Shown here: positions 17,735 to 27,800 of the stretch, piece by piece | Position numbering within the stretch: the stretch's first letter is position 1 | Layout: each line of letters starts with the position of its first letter | From: Actinoplanes sp. N902-109 | GTDB taxonomy: Bacteria > Actinomycetota > Actinomycetes > Mycobacteriales > Micromonosporaceae | Assembly (NCBI RefSeq): GCF_000389965.1 | Contig: NC_021191.1 | Location: forward strand, 7,379,501-7,443,500 | DNA length: 64,000 nt | Direction of reading: 5' to 3' | The notes under the pieces: model-generated | What the model was told of the DNA's origin: nothing | What the model saw: only the letters and a program-made list of their open reading frames with translations | Database searches by the model: none | Position numbers and translations under genes: made by a program

Positions 17735-19096
17735 ATGAATGGACTTCGTCAACTTCGCGGGCGGCGGACGGCCGTGGTTCTTGCCGCAGCCGCCGTCGTG
17801 GCCGTTCCCTCGGTCGCGCTCGCGGGCGACGCGCACCCGGACAACACCAAGAGCGCCAAGCACGCGATCCAGGGCGGCAAGGCCCGCAACGTGATTCTGC
17901 TGATCGGCGACGGCATGGGTGACAGCGAGATCACCATCGCCCGCAACTACCAGGTCGGCGCGAACGGCCGGCTGAACATGGACAAGCTGCCGCTGACCGG
18001 CGCCTACACCACGTACGCCGTGCAGAAGCAGAACCCGGCCCTGCCCGAGTACGTCACCGACTCGGCCGCCTCCGGCACCGGCTGGGCGACCGGCCACAAG
18101 ACGTACAACGGGGCCATCTCGGTGACCCCGGACGAGAAGCCGAAGCCGACGATCCTGGAGCTGGCGAAGGCGGCCGGCTACCGGACCGGTGACGTCACCA
18201 CCGCCGAGCTGCAGGACGCGACCCCGGCGGTGCTCGGCTCGCACGTCGTCAGCCGCGACTGCAAGGGCCCCGACGCGATGGCGACCTGCGCGGTCAACGA
18301 CAAGGTCAACGGCGGCGCCGGCTCGATCGCCGAGCAGCTCGTGCAGACAAAGCCGGACGTCCTGCTGGGCGGTGGCAAGCAGTACTTCGACCAGACCGTG
18401 AAGGCGGGCACCTACCGGGGGCTCACCGTCGCGCAGCAGGCCCAGGTCAACGGCTACCAGGTGGTGACGGACGCGGCCGGGCTGGCGGCGGCCAAGCCGA
18501 CCAAGCCGATCCTCGGGGCCTTCGCCAAGAACAACATGGACCTGGAGTGGACCGGCCCGGCCCCCACCCGTACCGGCACCGCCCCGGCCACCTGCGCGAC
18601 CAACACCGCCCGTACGGCCACCCAGCCGCACCTGGCCGACATGGCCACCAAGGCGATCGACGTGCTGGACCGGCAGAGCCGGGACAGCCGCAAGGGCTTC
18701 TTCCTGCAGATCGAGGGCGCCTCGATCGACAAGCAGGACCACGCGGCCAACCCGTGCGGCCAGATCGGTGAGACCGTGGCGTTCGACGCGGCCGTCAAGA
18801 AGGTGCTCGACTACCAGAAGAAGAACCCGGACACCCTGGTCGTCGTGACCGCGGACCACGGGCACACCAGCCAGATCGTGGAGACCGCCACGCTGGGCTA
18901 CACCGCCACGCTGATCACGCACGACAAGGCGAACATGACGATCAGCTACGCGACCTCCGAGATCACCGGTTCGCAGCAGCACACCGGCACCGAGGTGCGG
19001 ATCGCCGCGGGCGGCCCGCAGGCGGCCAACGTGCTCGGCGTGACCAACCAGACCGACCTCTTCTTCACCATGAAGCGGGCCCTCGGTCTGAAGTAG
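17735..19096 (+). CDS. phoA: Secreted alkaline phosphatase
   Basis: A 453-residue PhoA-type phosphomonoesterase that releases phosphate outside the cell. A signal peptide covers about residues 1-33 (hydrophobic AVVLAAAAVVAVPSVALA). Metal and catalytic motifs are LIGDGMGDSE near 55, the nucleophile serine near residue 110 in TDSAASGTGWATG, IEGASIDKQDHA near 330 and VTADHGHTS near 372. The closing segment with HTGTEV supplies another zinc ligand. The start was chosen at ATG 17735, the only one giving a proper signal peptide. I did not see a clear PHO box in the 58 bases upstream. Confidence 0.92.
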   Translation: MNGLRQLRGRRTAVVLAAAAVVAVPSVALAGDAHPDNTKSAKHAIQGGKARNVILLIGDGMGDSEITIARNYQVGANGRLNMDKLPLTGAYTTYAVQKQNPALPEYVTDSAASGTGWATGHKTYNGAISVTPDEKPKPTILELAKAAGYRTGDVTTAELQDATPAVLGSHVVSRDCKGPDAMATCAVNDKVNGGAGSIAEQLVQTKPDVLLGGGKQYFDQTVKAGTYRGLTVAQQAQVNGYQVVTDAAGLAAAKPTKPILGAFAKNNMDLEWTGPAPTRTGTAPATCATNTARTATQPHLADMATKAIDVLDRQSRDSRKGFFLQIEGASIDKQDHAANPCGQIGETVAFDAAVKKVLDYQKKNPDTLVVVTADHGHTSQIVETATLGYTATLITHDKANMTISYATSEITGSQQHTGTEVRIAAGGPQAANVLGVTNQTDLFFTMKRALGLK

Positions 19097-19126
19097 GCCG
19101 GCAGCACCTCCTGTCGGCGGGCCTGA

Positions 19127-19783
19127 TCAGGCCCGCCGATAGGCGATCAGCGACTTCGTCAGCCCCGCCACCTTTTCGCTGCGCAGCGTGGAATCCGGGA
19201 AGTAGGCGCGCATCTGCGTCTTGTCCACCAGCTCGGTCCACAACACCCGGGACAGCGCTTCCTCCCGCGTGCGGCCCGGGGTGTAGGCGAGCGGCCACTT
19301 GCGGGCGACCTCACGGCGCACCGCCACGGGCAGGAACTGCATGCCCGGGGCGATCCAGTGCGGCTCGATCGGGAAGTACCGGTAGGGCGTCTGCACCCAG
19401 TGCGCGGGGCCCAGCCGGTGCACCGACTCGGCGAACCGCAACCGGCGTTCGTGTCCCCCGACGTGCTCGATGACCGAGTTGCTGAACACGAGGTCGTAGC
19501 GGCGCCCGGCGATGGCCGAGGGCAGTTCGCACACGTCGCCGTGGTCGACCTCCATCCAGTCCGGGTGCTCCGGGGGTGCCGGTTCCAGGTTGACCACGTG
19601 TACGTGAGCGGGGCGCACCGGGAGCTGCTTCCAGAAGCCGGGCCGGCCGCCCAGGTCGATCACCGTCATGTCGGCGAGCTGCGGGAAGGTCTCGGCCAGC
19701 CAGCGCGACCGGGCCTCCCGCCGCTTGGCGCCCCAGGAATCCGGCCGGTCGACGAGACGCCAGCGCAGGGAGTGCAGATCCAT
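19127..19783 (-). CDS. Class I SAM-dependent methyltransferase
   Basis: A 218-residue soluble protein. The SAM site VIDLGGRPGFWK lies near residue 41, followed by a motif II-type VVNLEP, an acidic GDVCELP and the DLVFSNSVIEHV segment near 98 typical of Methyltransf_11. The substrate is unknown. It shares an 18-base divergent promoter with the GH16 gene, and the polysaccharide cluster begins about 9 kb further on, so methylation of a surface glycan is possible but only a guess. Confidence 0.82.
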   Translation of the reverse strand: MDLHSLRWRLVDRPDSWGAKRREARSRWLAETFPQLADMTVIDLGGRPGFWKQLPVRPAHVHVVNLEPAPPEHPDWMEVDHGDVCELPSAIAGRRYDLVFSNSVIEHVGGHERRLRFAESVHRLGPAHWVQTPYRYFPIEPHWIAPGMQFLPVAVRREVARKWPLAYTPGRTREEALSRVLWTELVDKTQMRAYFPDSTLRSEKVAGLTKSLIAYRRA

Positions 19784-19788
19784 CGGCG

Positions 19789-19795
19789 CATACTA
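19789..19795. promoter_or_regulatory. Bidirectional leaderless promoter with overlapping -10 elements
   Basis: The two start codons are 18 bases apart. On the plus strand CATACT (19789-19794) ends 7 bases before GTG 19802. On the minus strand TAGTAT (19795-19790) ends 6 bases before ATG 19783. Both -10 elements are read from the same seven bases. Transcription in both directions would be leaderless and mutually exclusive on one DNA molecule. Confidence 0.55.
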
Positions 19796-19801
19796 ATCGC
19801 C

Positions 19802-20629
19802 GTGAGATCGCGCCGTGCACGAGTGCTGGGTATCGCCGTCGCGGTGCTGCTGACGGTGACCCTCGGGCTGGTGCTGCGGCATCCCGGCGAGACCCGGCCG
19901 GCGGCTCGCCCGGCCGGCGGCTGGCGGCTCGTGTGGGGCGACGAGTTCGACGGCACCGCGCTCGACCGCTCCCGGTGGAATCTGCGGGACGGCGAGCACC
20001 GCGACGTCGACCTCGGCTGCAACGTCGCCGACCCGCGCAACACGTTCGTCGGCGGCGGCATCCTGACGTTGCGGGCCCGGCGCGGGACCACCACCTGCGG
20101 TTCGCAGACCCGAGAGTTCAGCCAGTCGTACCTCGACACCATGGGCAAGGGCTCGTGGACGTACGGTCGCTTCGAGATCCGGGCCCGCGCCCCCGGCACG
20201 GCCGGCGCCTCCACCGGACTGTGGCCCGCCTTCTGGCTGCGGCCCGACGACGGGGGCAACGGCGAGATCGACGTGACCGAGCTGCCCGGCGGCCCGGGGT
20301 GGTCCGACAAGGCCACGGCGGCCATCTTCTGGGACTACACGCCGGTCAAGCAGGACGTGCGGGTCGCGCTGCCGGGTGGCGGCGTCCCCGGCGACGGCTG
20401 GCACACGTACGTCACCGAGTGGACCCGCCGGCAGCTCCGCTGGTACATCGACGGGAAGCTGGTCTGGACCCGCGACCCGCAGACGACGCCGTGGTTCGAC
20501 CGGGCCTTCCACAAGCCGTACAACCTCCGGCTCAACTTCCAGGTCGGCGGCTGGCTCGGCGCCCCGGGCCCGGCGACCACGTTCCCGGCCGACTTCCTCG
20601 TCGACTATGTGCGCGTGTACCAACGATAG
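19802..20629 (+). CDS. Glycoside hydrolase family 16 protein
   Basis: A 275-residue enzyme with an N-terminal hydrophobic anchor or signal (residues 8-25) and one GH16 domain. The catalytic signature GEIDVTE at residues 154-160 holds the nucleophile and acid/base glutamates in the EIDxxE form. WGDEFDG at the start and FLVDYVRVYQR at the end are standard GH16 borders. GH16 enzymes cut beta-1,3 or beta-1,4 glucans and galactans; the exact substrate cannot be told. The stop codon TAG is also the start of the -10 element of the next gene. Confidence 0.9.
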   Translation: MRSRRARVLGIAVAVLLTVTLGLVLRHPGETRPAARPAGGWRLVWGDEFDGTALDRSRWNLRDGEHRDVDLGCNVADPRNTFVGGGILTLRARRGTTTCGSQTREFSQSYLDTMGKGSWTYGRFEIRARAPGTAGASTGLWPAFWLRPDDGGNGEIDVTELPGGPGWSDKATAAIFWDYTPVKQDVRVALPGGGVPGDGWHTYVTEWTRRQLRWYIDGKLVWTRDPQTTPWFDRAFHKPYNLRLNFQVGGWLGAPGPATTFPADFLVDYVRVYQR

Positions 20630-20632
20630 GGT
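20627..20632 (+). promoter_or_regulatory. -10 element of a leaderless promoter, overlapping the GH16 stop codon
   Basis: TAGGGT ends 6 bases before GTG 20639. Its first three bases are the stop codon of the GH16 gene, so the downstream gene can be transcribed on its own despite the 9-base gap. Confidence 0.5.
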
Positions 20633-20638
20633 GCAGCG

Positions 20639-21820
20639 GTGGTTGACGAATCGACGCGGATCGCCGCGCCCGGGGACCGGCTGGGCTGGGTCACCCGGGC
20701 ATTGTTCGACGTACCGGGCGTAACGGTCACGGTGGGCGACGACCCGTCCGCGACCGCCCGCTACGCCGTCATCCCGGCTCTGGACACCGCCCGTTTCCTG
20801 CTGCCCTTGGTTTCCCGCCGGGTCACCGCGGCGTCGCTCCTGGCCTACAACGCGCTGCGCCCGCCGAAGGTCCGCGCCGGACGAGCCGCGGTGGGCCTGC
20901 TCGCCCGCGCCGGCCTGCTGGGCCTCGTCAAGGCCCCGGTGCTGTCCGTGCACGGCACCGACCTGCTGTCCGCCTTCCTCGCCGAGCAGCTGGGTCTGCC
21001 CCGGCTGCACGCGGCGATCGGGATCCGCCCGCCCGACCCGCACCACAAGCCCACCCTGCAGCTGTTCGACGACAGTGGCCGCCCACGCGGCTACGCGAAG
21101 GTCGGCTGGAACGACGGCACCCGGGCCATGGTCCGGGCGGAGGCGGCCACGCTCGCCGAACTGCCCACCGGTGGCGGTTTCCCCGCCGCGCCACGTCTGC
21201 TGCTGCACACCCGCTGGCACGGCCGCGAGATCGCCGTCATCGAGCCGATGCCCCGTACCGTGCGCCGCGTCCACCGGCCGGATCAACCGCGGCTCGACGC
21301 GATGCTCGCGGTGGCCCGGCGCGGCGGGCTGCCCGCTCCCCCGGCGCCGGTGTCGGGCCTGATCGAGACCTGGCGGCGCCGCGCCGAGGGAGCCGATCCC
21401 CGCATCCACGGCTTCATCGACGCGCTGGACAGCGACCTGACGCTGGAGTTCGGTGACTGGCACGGTGACTGGGTGCCGTGGAACATGGCCCGGCACCGGC
21501 GCGGGCTGCTGGTGTGGGACTGGGAGAACCGGTCCGCCGGCGTACCGGTTGGCTTCGACCTGGCCCATCAGGCCTTCCAGACGGCGCTGTCCACGCACGG
21601 CCGACCGGCCGCGGAGTGCGCCGCGGCAGTCGACGCCGCGCTGGCACAGCACGGCCCGGCGCTCGGGCTGGACGAGGCGCGGCAACGGTTCGTGGCCGAC
21701 GCCTATCTGGTGGAGCTGTGGTTGCGCACGTTCGAGCTCTCGGCCGACGGGGCGGGCTGGAATCCTAAGCTGCACCCGGCCCTTTTGGATACTCTCAGCA
21801 GGCGTGCGCTAACTCATTGA
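20639..21820 (+). CDS. Protein-kinase-fold phosphotransferase-like protein
   Basis: A 393-residue soluble protein. The second half resembles the aminoglycoside/choline phosphotransferase superfamily: a P-loop-like strand region near 145 (YAKVGWNDGT), a catalytic loop FGDWHGDWVPWNM near residue 272 matching HGDxxxxN, and a metal-binding LVWDWENRSAG near 290. The N-terminal 130 residues are not recognised. Similar proteins are often encoded near capsule or exopolysaccharide genes in actinomycetes. Substrate unknown; antibiotic resistance is not supported by anything here. Confidence 0.65.
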   Translation: MVDESTRIAAPGDRLGWVTRALFDVPGVTVTVGDDPSATARYAVIPALDTARFLLPLVSRRVTAASLLAYNALRPPKVRAGRAAVGLLARAGLLGLVKAPVLSVHGTDLLSAFLAEQLGLPRLHAAIGIRPPDPHHKPTLQLFDDSGRPRGYAKVGWNDGTRAMVRAEAATLAELPTGGGFPAAPRLLLHTRWHGREIAVIEPMPRTVRRVHRPDQPRLDAMLAVARRGGLPAPPAPVSGLIETWRRRAEGADPRIHGFIDALDSDLTLEFGDWHGDWVPWNMARHRRGLLVWDWENRSAGVPVGFDLAHQAFQTALSTHGRPAAECAAAVDAALAQHGPALGLDEARQRFVADAYLVELWLRTFELSADGAGWNPKLHPALLDTLSRRALTH

Positions 21821-21865
21821 CGATCTTGGCGGGGTGATCTAGCTTCCCCCTATTGTCCAATCTGG

Positions 21866-24800
21866 ATGAACGGGGAACCCTTGCGTCACCATCGAAAACC
21901 GCGCTGGATGCTGCCCTCTCGCAGGCATCTGCTGCTGACCGGCGGGCTCACCGTCGCGCTCGTGGCCCAGTCGGCCGCAGTCGTCGCCACTCCCGCGACG
22001 GCCGCACCGGCGCCCGCCCGGCCCGCGGCGCAGCCGAAGGCCCCGCCGCTGGAGGGCACCGACGAGGCGGCTGCCCTGAGCACCGCCCGCTCCTCCGGGC
22101 GCGACGTACGGATCGCCGACCGGACCACCGAGACCACCGAGTACATCGCGCATCCCGACGGTCAGGTCACTGCGACGGTGTCGGCGGCACCGGTACGCAC
22201 CCGCGCCGCGGACGGTCGCTGGGTACCCGTCGACCTCACCCTGCAAGCGGCAGCGGACGGCAGCGTCCACCCGGTGGCCGGCGCCGTACGCACCACCTTC
22301 TCCGGGGCCCGGCCCACCGGCGGTGACCTCGCCTCGGTGGGCACGGGCGCCGAGCGGCTCGCGCTGAGCTGGCCGGGCACATTGCCGGCCCCGGTGCTGG
22401 ACGGCAACCGGGCCACCTACCCCGACGTGGCCCCCGGCGTGGACCTGGTGGTGACGGCCACCCGCACCGGCTTCGAACAATTCGTCGTCGTCAGGACCCG
22501 CGCGGCAGCCGACCGGTTGCCCCGGCTCGACCTGGCGCTGACCGGGTCCGGACTCGCCACGGCCGAGGCCGATCGGGCGGGTGGAATGACCCTGCGCGAC
22601 AAGTCGGGCCGCAGGACCGGCTCGATACCGGCACCGCTGATGTGGGACGCGCAGCGCACCGCGGGCAGCGACCGGCCCGCGCGCAACCGGACCGTCGCGG
22701 TCGATCGCGGTGCCGGCAAGAGCGGGCACGGCCACGTCACGCTCGGACTGCGCCCCGACCGGGCGTGGCTGACCGATCCGGCCACCACGTTCCCGGTCAC
22801 CATCGACCCGCAGATCAACGCGCTGACCACCGGGTTCGACACCACCGTGCGCGAGGACTCGACCACCGACCTCAGCACGACGACCGACCTGCAGCTCGGC
22901 CAGTTCGCCGGCGCCCCGGCCGTCGCCGCCCGGTCGTTCGTGCAGTGGCCGGTCAGCGAGCTCGCGGGCAAGCAGGTCACCTCGGCCACGGTCAACTTCT
23001 GGAGCACGTGGGCCAGTTCCTGCACCCCGGCCTCGTGGGAGATCTGGACCACCGGCGCCGCATCGTCGGCCACCCGGTGGGACAGCCAGCCCGGCTGGCT
23101 GACCAAGGAGGCCACGTCGACCCAGACCAAGGGCTTCTCGACCGCGTGTGACGACGGCTGGGTCGCGATCGACGGCACCAGCTTCTTCCAGCGGGCGGCC
23201 ACGGCCGGTCAGCCCACCGCCGCCATGGGCGTGCGGGCGACCGACGAGACCACGACCGCGGGCGGCAAGCTGTTCCGCTCGGGCAACGCGGACGACACCG
23301 CCCAGGTGCCGTACGCGGTCGTCACGTACAACTCCTATCCCAGCGTCGGCACCCGCTCGACGGTCCCGGCATCGGCCTGCGCCACCGGCAGCGGCCGTCC
23401 GAAGATCAACTCGGCGACGCCCACCCTGGCCGCGGCGGTCACCGACCCCGAGGGTTCGGCCGTGAGCGCGGAGTTCGAGTGGTACGCCGCGACCGGCACC
23501 AACAAGATCGGCAGCGCGGTCACCGCCACCGCTGCGTCGGGCAGCACGCTGCGCACCACCGTTCCGGCCGGTGTGCTGGCCGGCGGGCAGAACTACCGCT
23601 GGCGGGTCCGCGGCAACGACGGCACCGCCACGTCCGACTGGTCGTCGTTCTGCGAGTTCAGCGTGGACACGACGATCGGGAGCGCCCCGGTCGTCTCCTC
23701 GACGATCTACCCCGAGAACGACTGGGGTGGTGAGGCCGGCACCGCCGCGGACTTCACCTTCGACGCCAACGGCATCACCGACGCCGCGGCCTACGAGTAC
23801 AGCCTCGACGTCCAGCCGGTGAACAAGGTCGTCAACACCACCGCCCCGGGCGCCCCGGCGACGGTGCGCATCACGCCCTCGACCGGCGGCTGGCACGTCG
23901 TCTTCGCCCGCACCCGGGACGCCGCGGGCAACGTGTCGGAGCTGCGGTCGTACCCGTTCAAGGTGGGCTCGGCCGCGGTGACCGCACCGGTCTCGGGTGA
24001 CGCGATCGGCGCCAAGACGGTGATCGCGGGCGAGGCGTCGTCCTCGTACACCTCGGTGACCTACCAGTGGCGCCGCGCGGGCTCCGACACCTGGACCGAG
24101 ATCCCGGCCGCCCACGTCACCTATGCCGCCGGTGGTGGCGCGGTGACGTGGCCGCTGGCGGTGTCGGGTGGTGCCGTACCCAAGGTCAACTGGGACATGG
24201 CGGCCACGCTGGCCGCGGTCGAGACCGACGGGGTGCCCCGCGAGGGCCCGGTGCAGCTGCGCGGCTCCTTCAACGGAGCCGGTTCCGACCCGGTCAAGCT
24301 GATCTTCGACCCGGACCGCGCGGCCGCCGACACCACCGACGTCGGACCGGGCTCGGTCAACCTGATCACCGGCAACTACGCGATCAGCGAGACCGACGTC
24401 GCGATCGCCGGTCTGGCGGTCACCCGCACGGTCAACAGCCGCAAGCCGCTCGGCAAGGATCCGCTGTTCGGTCCGGGCTGGGTGTCGGGCACGGTGGCCG
24501 AGGGTGGCGACGTGCCGTTCACCAAGCTGACCGTGGCCGGCAGCCTGGCCCAGGCCACCCTGCCGGACGACACGTCGGTCGGCTTCACCAGGACCACCAG
24601 CTCCGGCACCAAGTGGGAGTCGCAGGTCGGCGCCGAGCAGTTCACGCTCACCGCCAACAGCGCCGGCACGGTGTACACGATCGTCGACGAATCGGGCACG
24701 ACCGTCACGTTCACCCGCACCAGCACCGACCCGGCCGGCGTCTACACCCCGGCCACGGTCGCCTCGGCCGGGTCGGGCACGACCACCACCTACTCGTGGC

Positions 24801-27800
24801 AGAAGGCCACGCTGGGCACCACCGACGTGATGCGGCCGACGCGCATCCTGGCGCCGACCGCGGACGGCGTCACCTGCACCACGCTGATCCGCGGGTGCAA
24901 GGCGCTGGTCTTCACGTACGCCACCACCACCACGGCAACCGGCCGGGCGGAGAGCGGCTGGGGTGACTACGCCGGACGCGTCGCCAAGGTCTCCTACACC
25001 GCCTGGGACCCGGATCTGACCACGCCGGGCATGCGGACCGTCGACGTCGCGAAGTACACCTACGACGACACCGGCAGGCTCCGCGCCGAGTGGGACCCGC
25101 GGCTGGACTACACCGACACCGCCGGCAGCCACTCGCTGCGGACCACGTACATCTACGACACCAACGGCATCATCGCCTCGATGACGCCGCCGGGTCAGGA
25201 ACCGTGGCAGTTCACCTACACCACGCTGCCGACCGACCCCGGTGCCGGCCGGCTGGCCAAGGTGAGCCGGTCGAGCGCGCCGCTGGGCATGAACACCCAG
25301 ACGGTGGTCTACCAGGTGCCGGTCTCCGGCACCGGCGCCCCGTACGACCTGTCGACCGGGCAGACCCGGCGGTGGGGCCAGACCGAACAACCGACCGACG
25401 CCACCGCGGTGTTCAGCGCGGATCAGGTGCCCACCGGCGACCAGCCCACCGGCGTCCAGCCCGACTCGTACGAACGCGCGACGATCAGCTATCTGAGCGC
25501 CAACGGCCGGGTGACCAACGTGGCGCAACCCGGTGGGTACGTCACCACGACGTGGTACGACAGCTTCGGCAACGTCGTGCGCGCCCTGGACAGCGGCAAC
25601 CGCGCCCGGGCGCTGGGCGCGTCGGCCACCGACAGCCCCGAGGCGGAGGCCCAGCTCGCCGCCGCGTTGTCGGAGACCAGCGTCTACTCGGCGGACGGTC
25701 AGGTGGTGCTCGAGACGTTCGGGCCCGAGCACGACGTGACGCTGCCGGTCACCGGCACCACCGTCCGCGGGCGTGAGCACACCCGGTTCACGTACGACGA
25801 GGGCGCCCCGGCCTCCGACACGCCGTACAACCTGGTGACCCGGGAACGCACGTCGGTCAGCTACGTCAAGGCGGGCCAGACCGTCGACGACGACGTCCGC
25901 ACCACCACGACCGGTTACGACTGGACCCTGCGCGAGCCGACCTCCAGCACGATCGACCCGGGCGGGCTCAACCTGGTCAGCCGGACCAGGTACGACACGG
26001 CCGGCCGGGTCACCGCCACCACCACGGCGGCGGGTGGCAGCTCCGACACCACCCCGGCCACGAAGGTGAACGTCTACTACACCAACGCGGCCAACGCCAC
26101 CTACACCGAGTGCGGCAACCACGCGGAATGGGCCGGTCAGCTGTGCCGCTCCCAGCCCGGCGGCGCCGCGCAGGGCACCCCGGCCCTGCTCACCACGACC
26201 ACGACGTACGACCTGTACGGCGCGGTCCGGGTGGCGACCGAGCGCAGCGGTACCACCGTGCAGCGCACCACCACGACGACGTACGACGGCGTGGGCCGGG
26301 TGTCCGTGCAGGGGGTCACCGCGGCCACCGGCAAGGCGCAGGACCGGCGGCGTTCGGTCTACGACCCGGCCACCGGCCAGCTGCTGCGCACGCAGACGCT
26401 GAACACCGCCGGCACGGTCACCTCGGAGATCGTCCGGACCTACGACACGCTGGGCCGGCTCGTCACCTACCGGGATGCCGACGGTGTCACCTCGACGTAC
26501 ACCTACGACCTGGCCGGCCGGCCCGCCACGGCGAACGACGGCAAGGCCACCCGGACCTTCGGCTACGACGGGGCAAACGAGCGCCGCGGGTTGCTGACCT
26601 CGGTCGACGACTCCCAGGCGGGCCGTTTCACGGCAGGGTACGACGCCAACGGCTCGGTCGTCTCGGAGACGCTGCCCGGTGGCCTCGCCGTCACCACCAC
26701 CGTGAACGAGACCGGCACCCCGGCCAAGCGCTCGTACGAACGGCCCGGCTGCGGCCAGGCGACCTGCGGGGTCTACTTCGACGCCGCCGGGTTCAGCGTG
26801 CACGAGCAGCAACGCTGGGGCACCACCACGTTCGGCTCCGGTGTCTACGACTACGACGCCGCCGGCCGGATGACTTTCGCCACCGCCACCACCGGCGGGA
26901 GCTGCACGTCCCGCAAGTACCGGTTCGACCAGAGCAGCAACCGCACCGGTCTGACCACGTACAACCCGGCGACCGGGGGCGCGTGCCAGACGACCACCGC
27001 GGCCGGCAGCCGGACCTGGACGTACGACAACGCCGACCGGGTGACCGGCGGTTACGTCTACGACGCCCTGGGCCGGACGACAACCGTGCCGGCCGCCGAC
27101 AGCGCCACCACGTCGGCAACCGCCACGACCGTCAGCTACCACGTCAACGACATGGTCAGCACGGTCACCCAGAACGGGCGCACCACGGACTACACGCTCG
27201 ACGGCAACCGCGTACGGTCGTGGACCGACAACGTCTCCGGCACCGCGGTCAAGGCGACCAACCACTACTCGGGCGACGCGGACAGCCCCTCCTGGACCCA
27301 GGAGACCAGCACCGCGTACACCAGGGTGGTGGGCGGTGTGGCCGGGGTGTCGGGCATCTTCACCAGCGCCACCAATGCGATCGACTGGCAGATCACCAAC
27401 CTGCACGGGGACGTGGTGGCCACGGTGCGCGGTGCGGGACCGGGGCTGTCCGCCACCTACACCTACGACGAGTACGGCCGCAGCAGCGGCACCGCACCGG
27501 CCCGGTACGGATACGTCGGCGGGGCCCAGCGGGCTGAGGACCGCCCGGGCGGCCTGCTCCTCATGGGTGCGCGGTTGTACAACCCGGCCACCGGGCGGTT
27601 CCTGCAGGTGGACCCGGTCATCGGCGGGAGCTGCAACGAGTACGAATACAGCTGCGGGGATCCGATCGGCAAGGCCGACCTCGACGGCTGCCTGCTCAAG
27701 TGCTCACCGAGCAGCCGCAACAAGTCCTGGTACTACATCGGTGAGGACCGCAGGAACACGTGGGGCTCGTGGAAGAAGGTCTACGACCGGTTCTACAACT

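Noticed and set aside
21839..27406. A 1855-codon open frame antisense to the RHS gene
   Set aside because: Low-complexity Arg/Gly/Val product without domains; it is the mirror of a long GC3-rich gene. The plus-strand frame has a signal peptide and RHS repeats.
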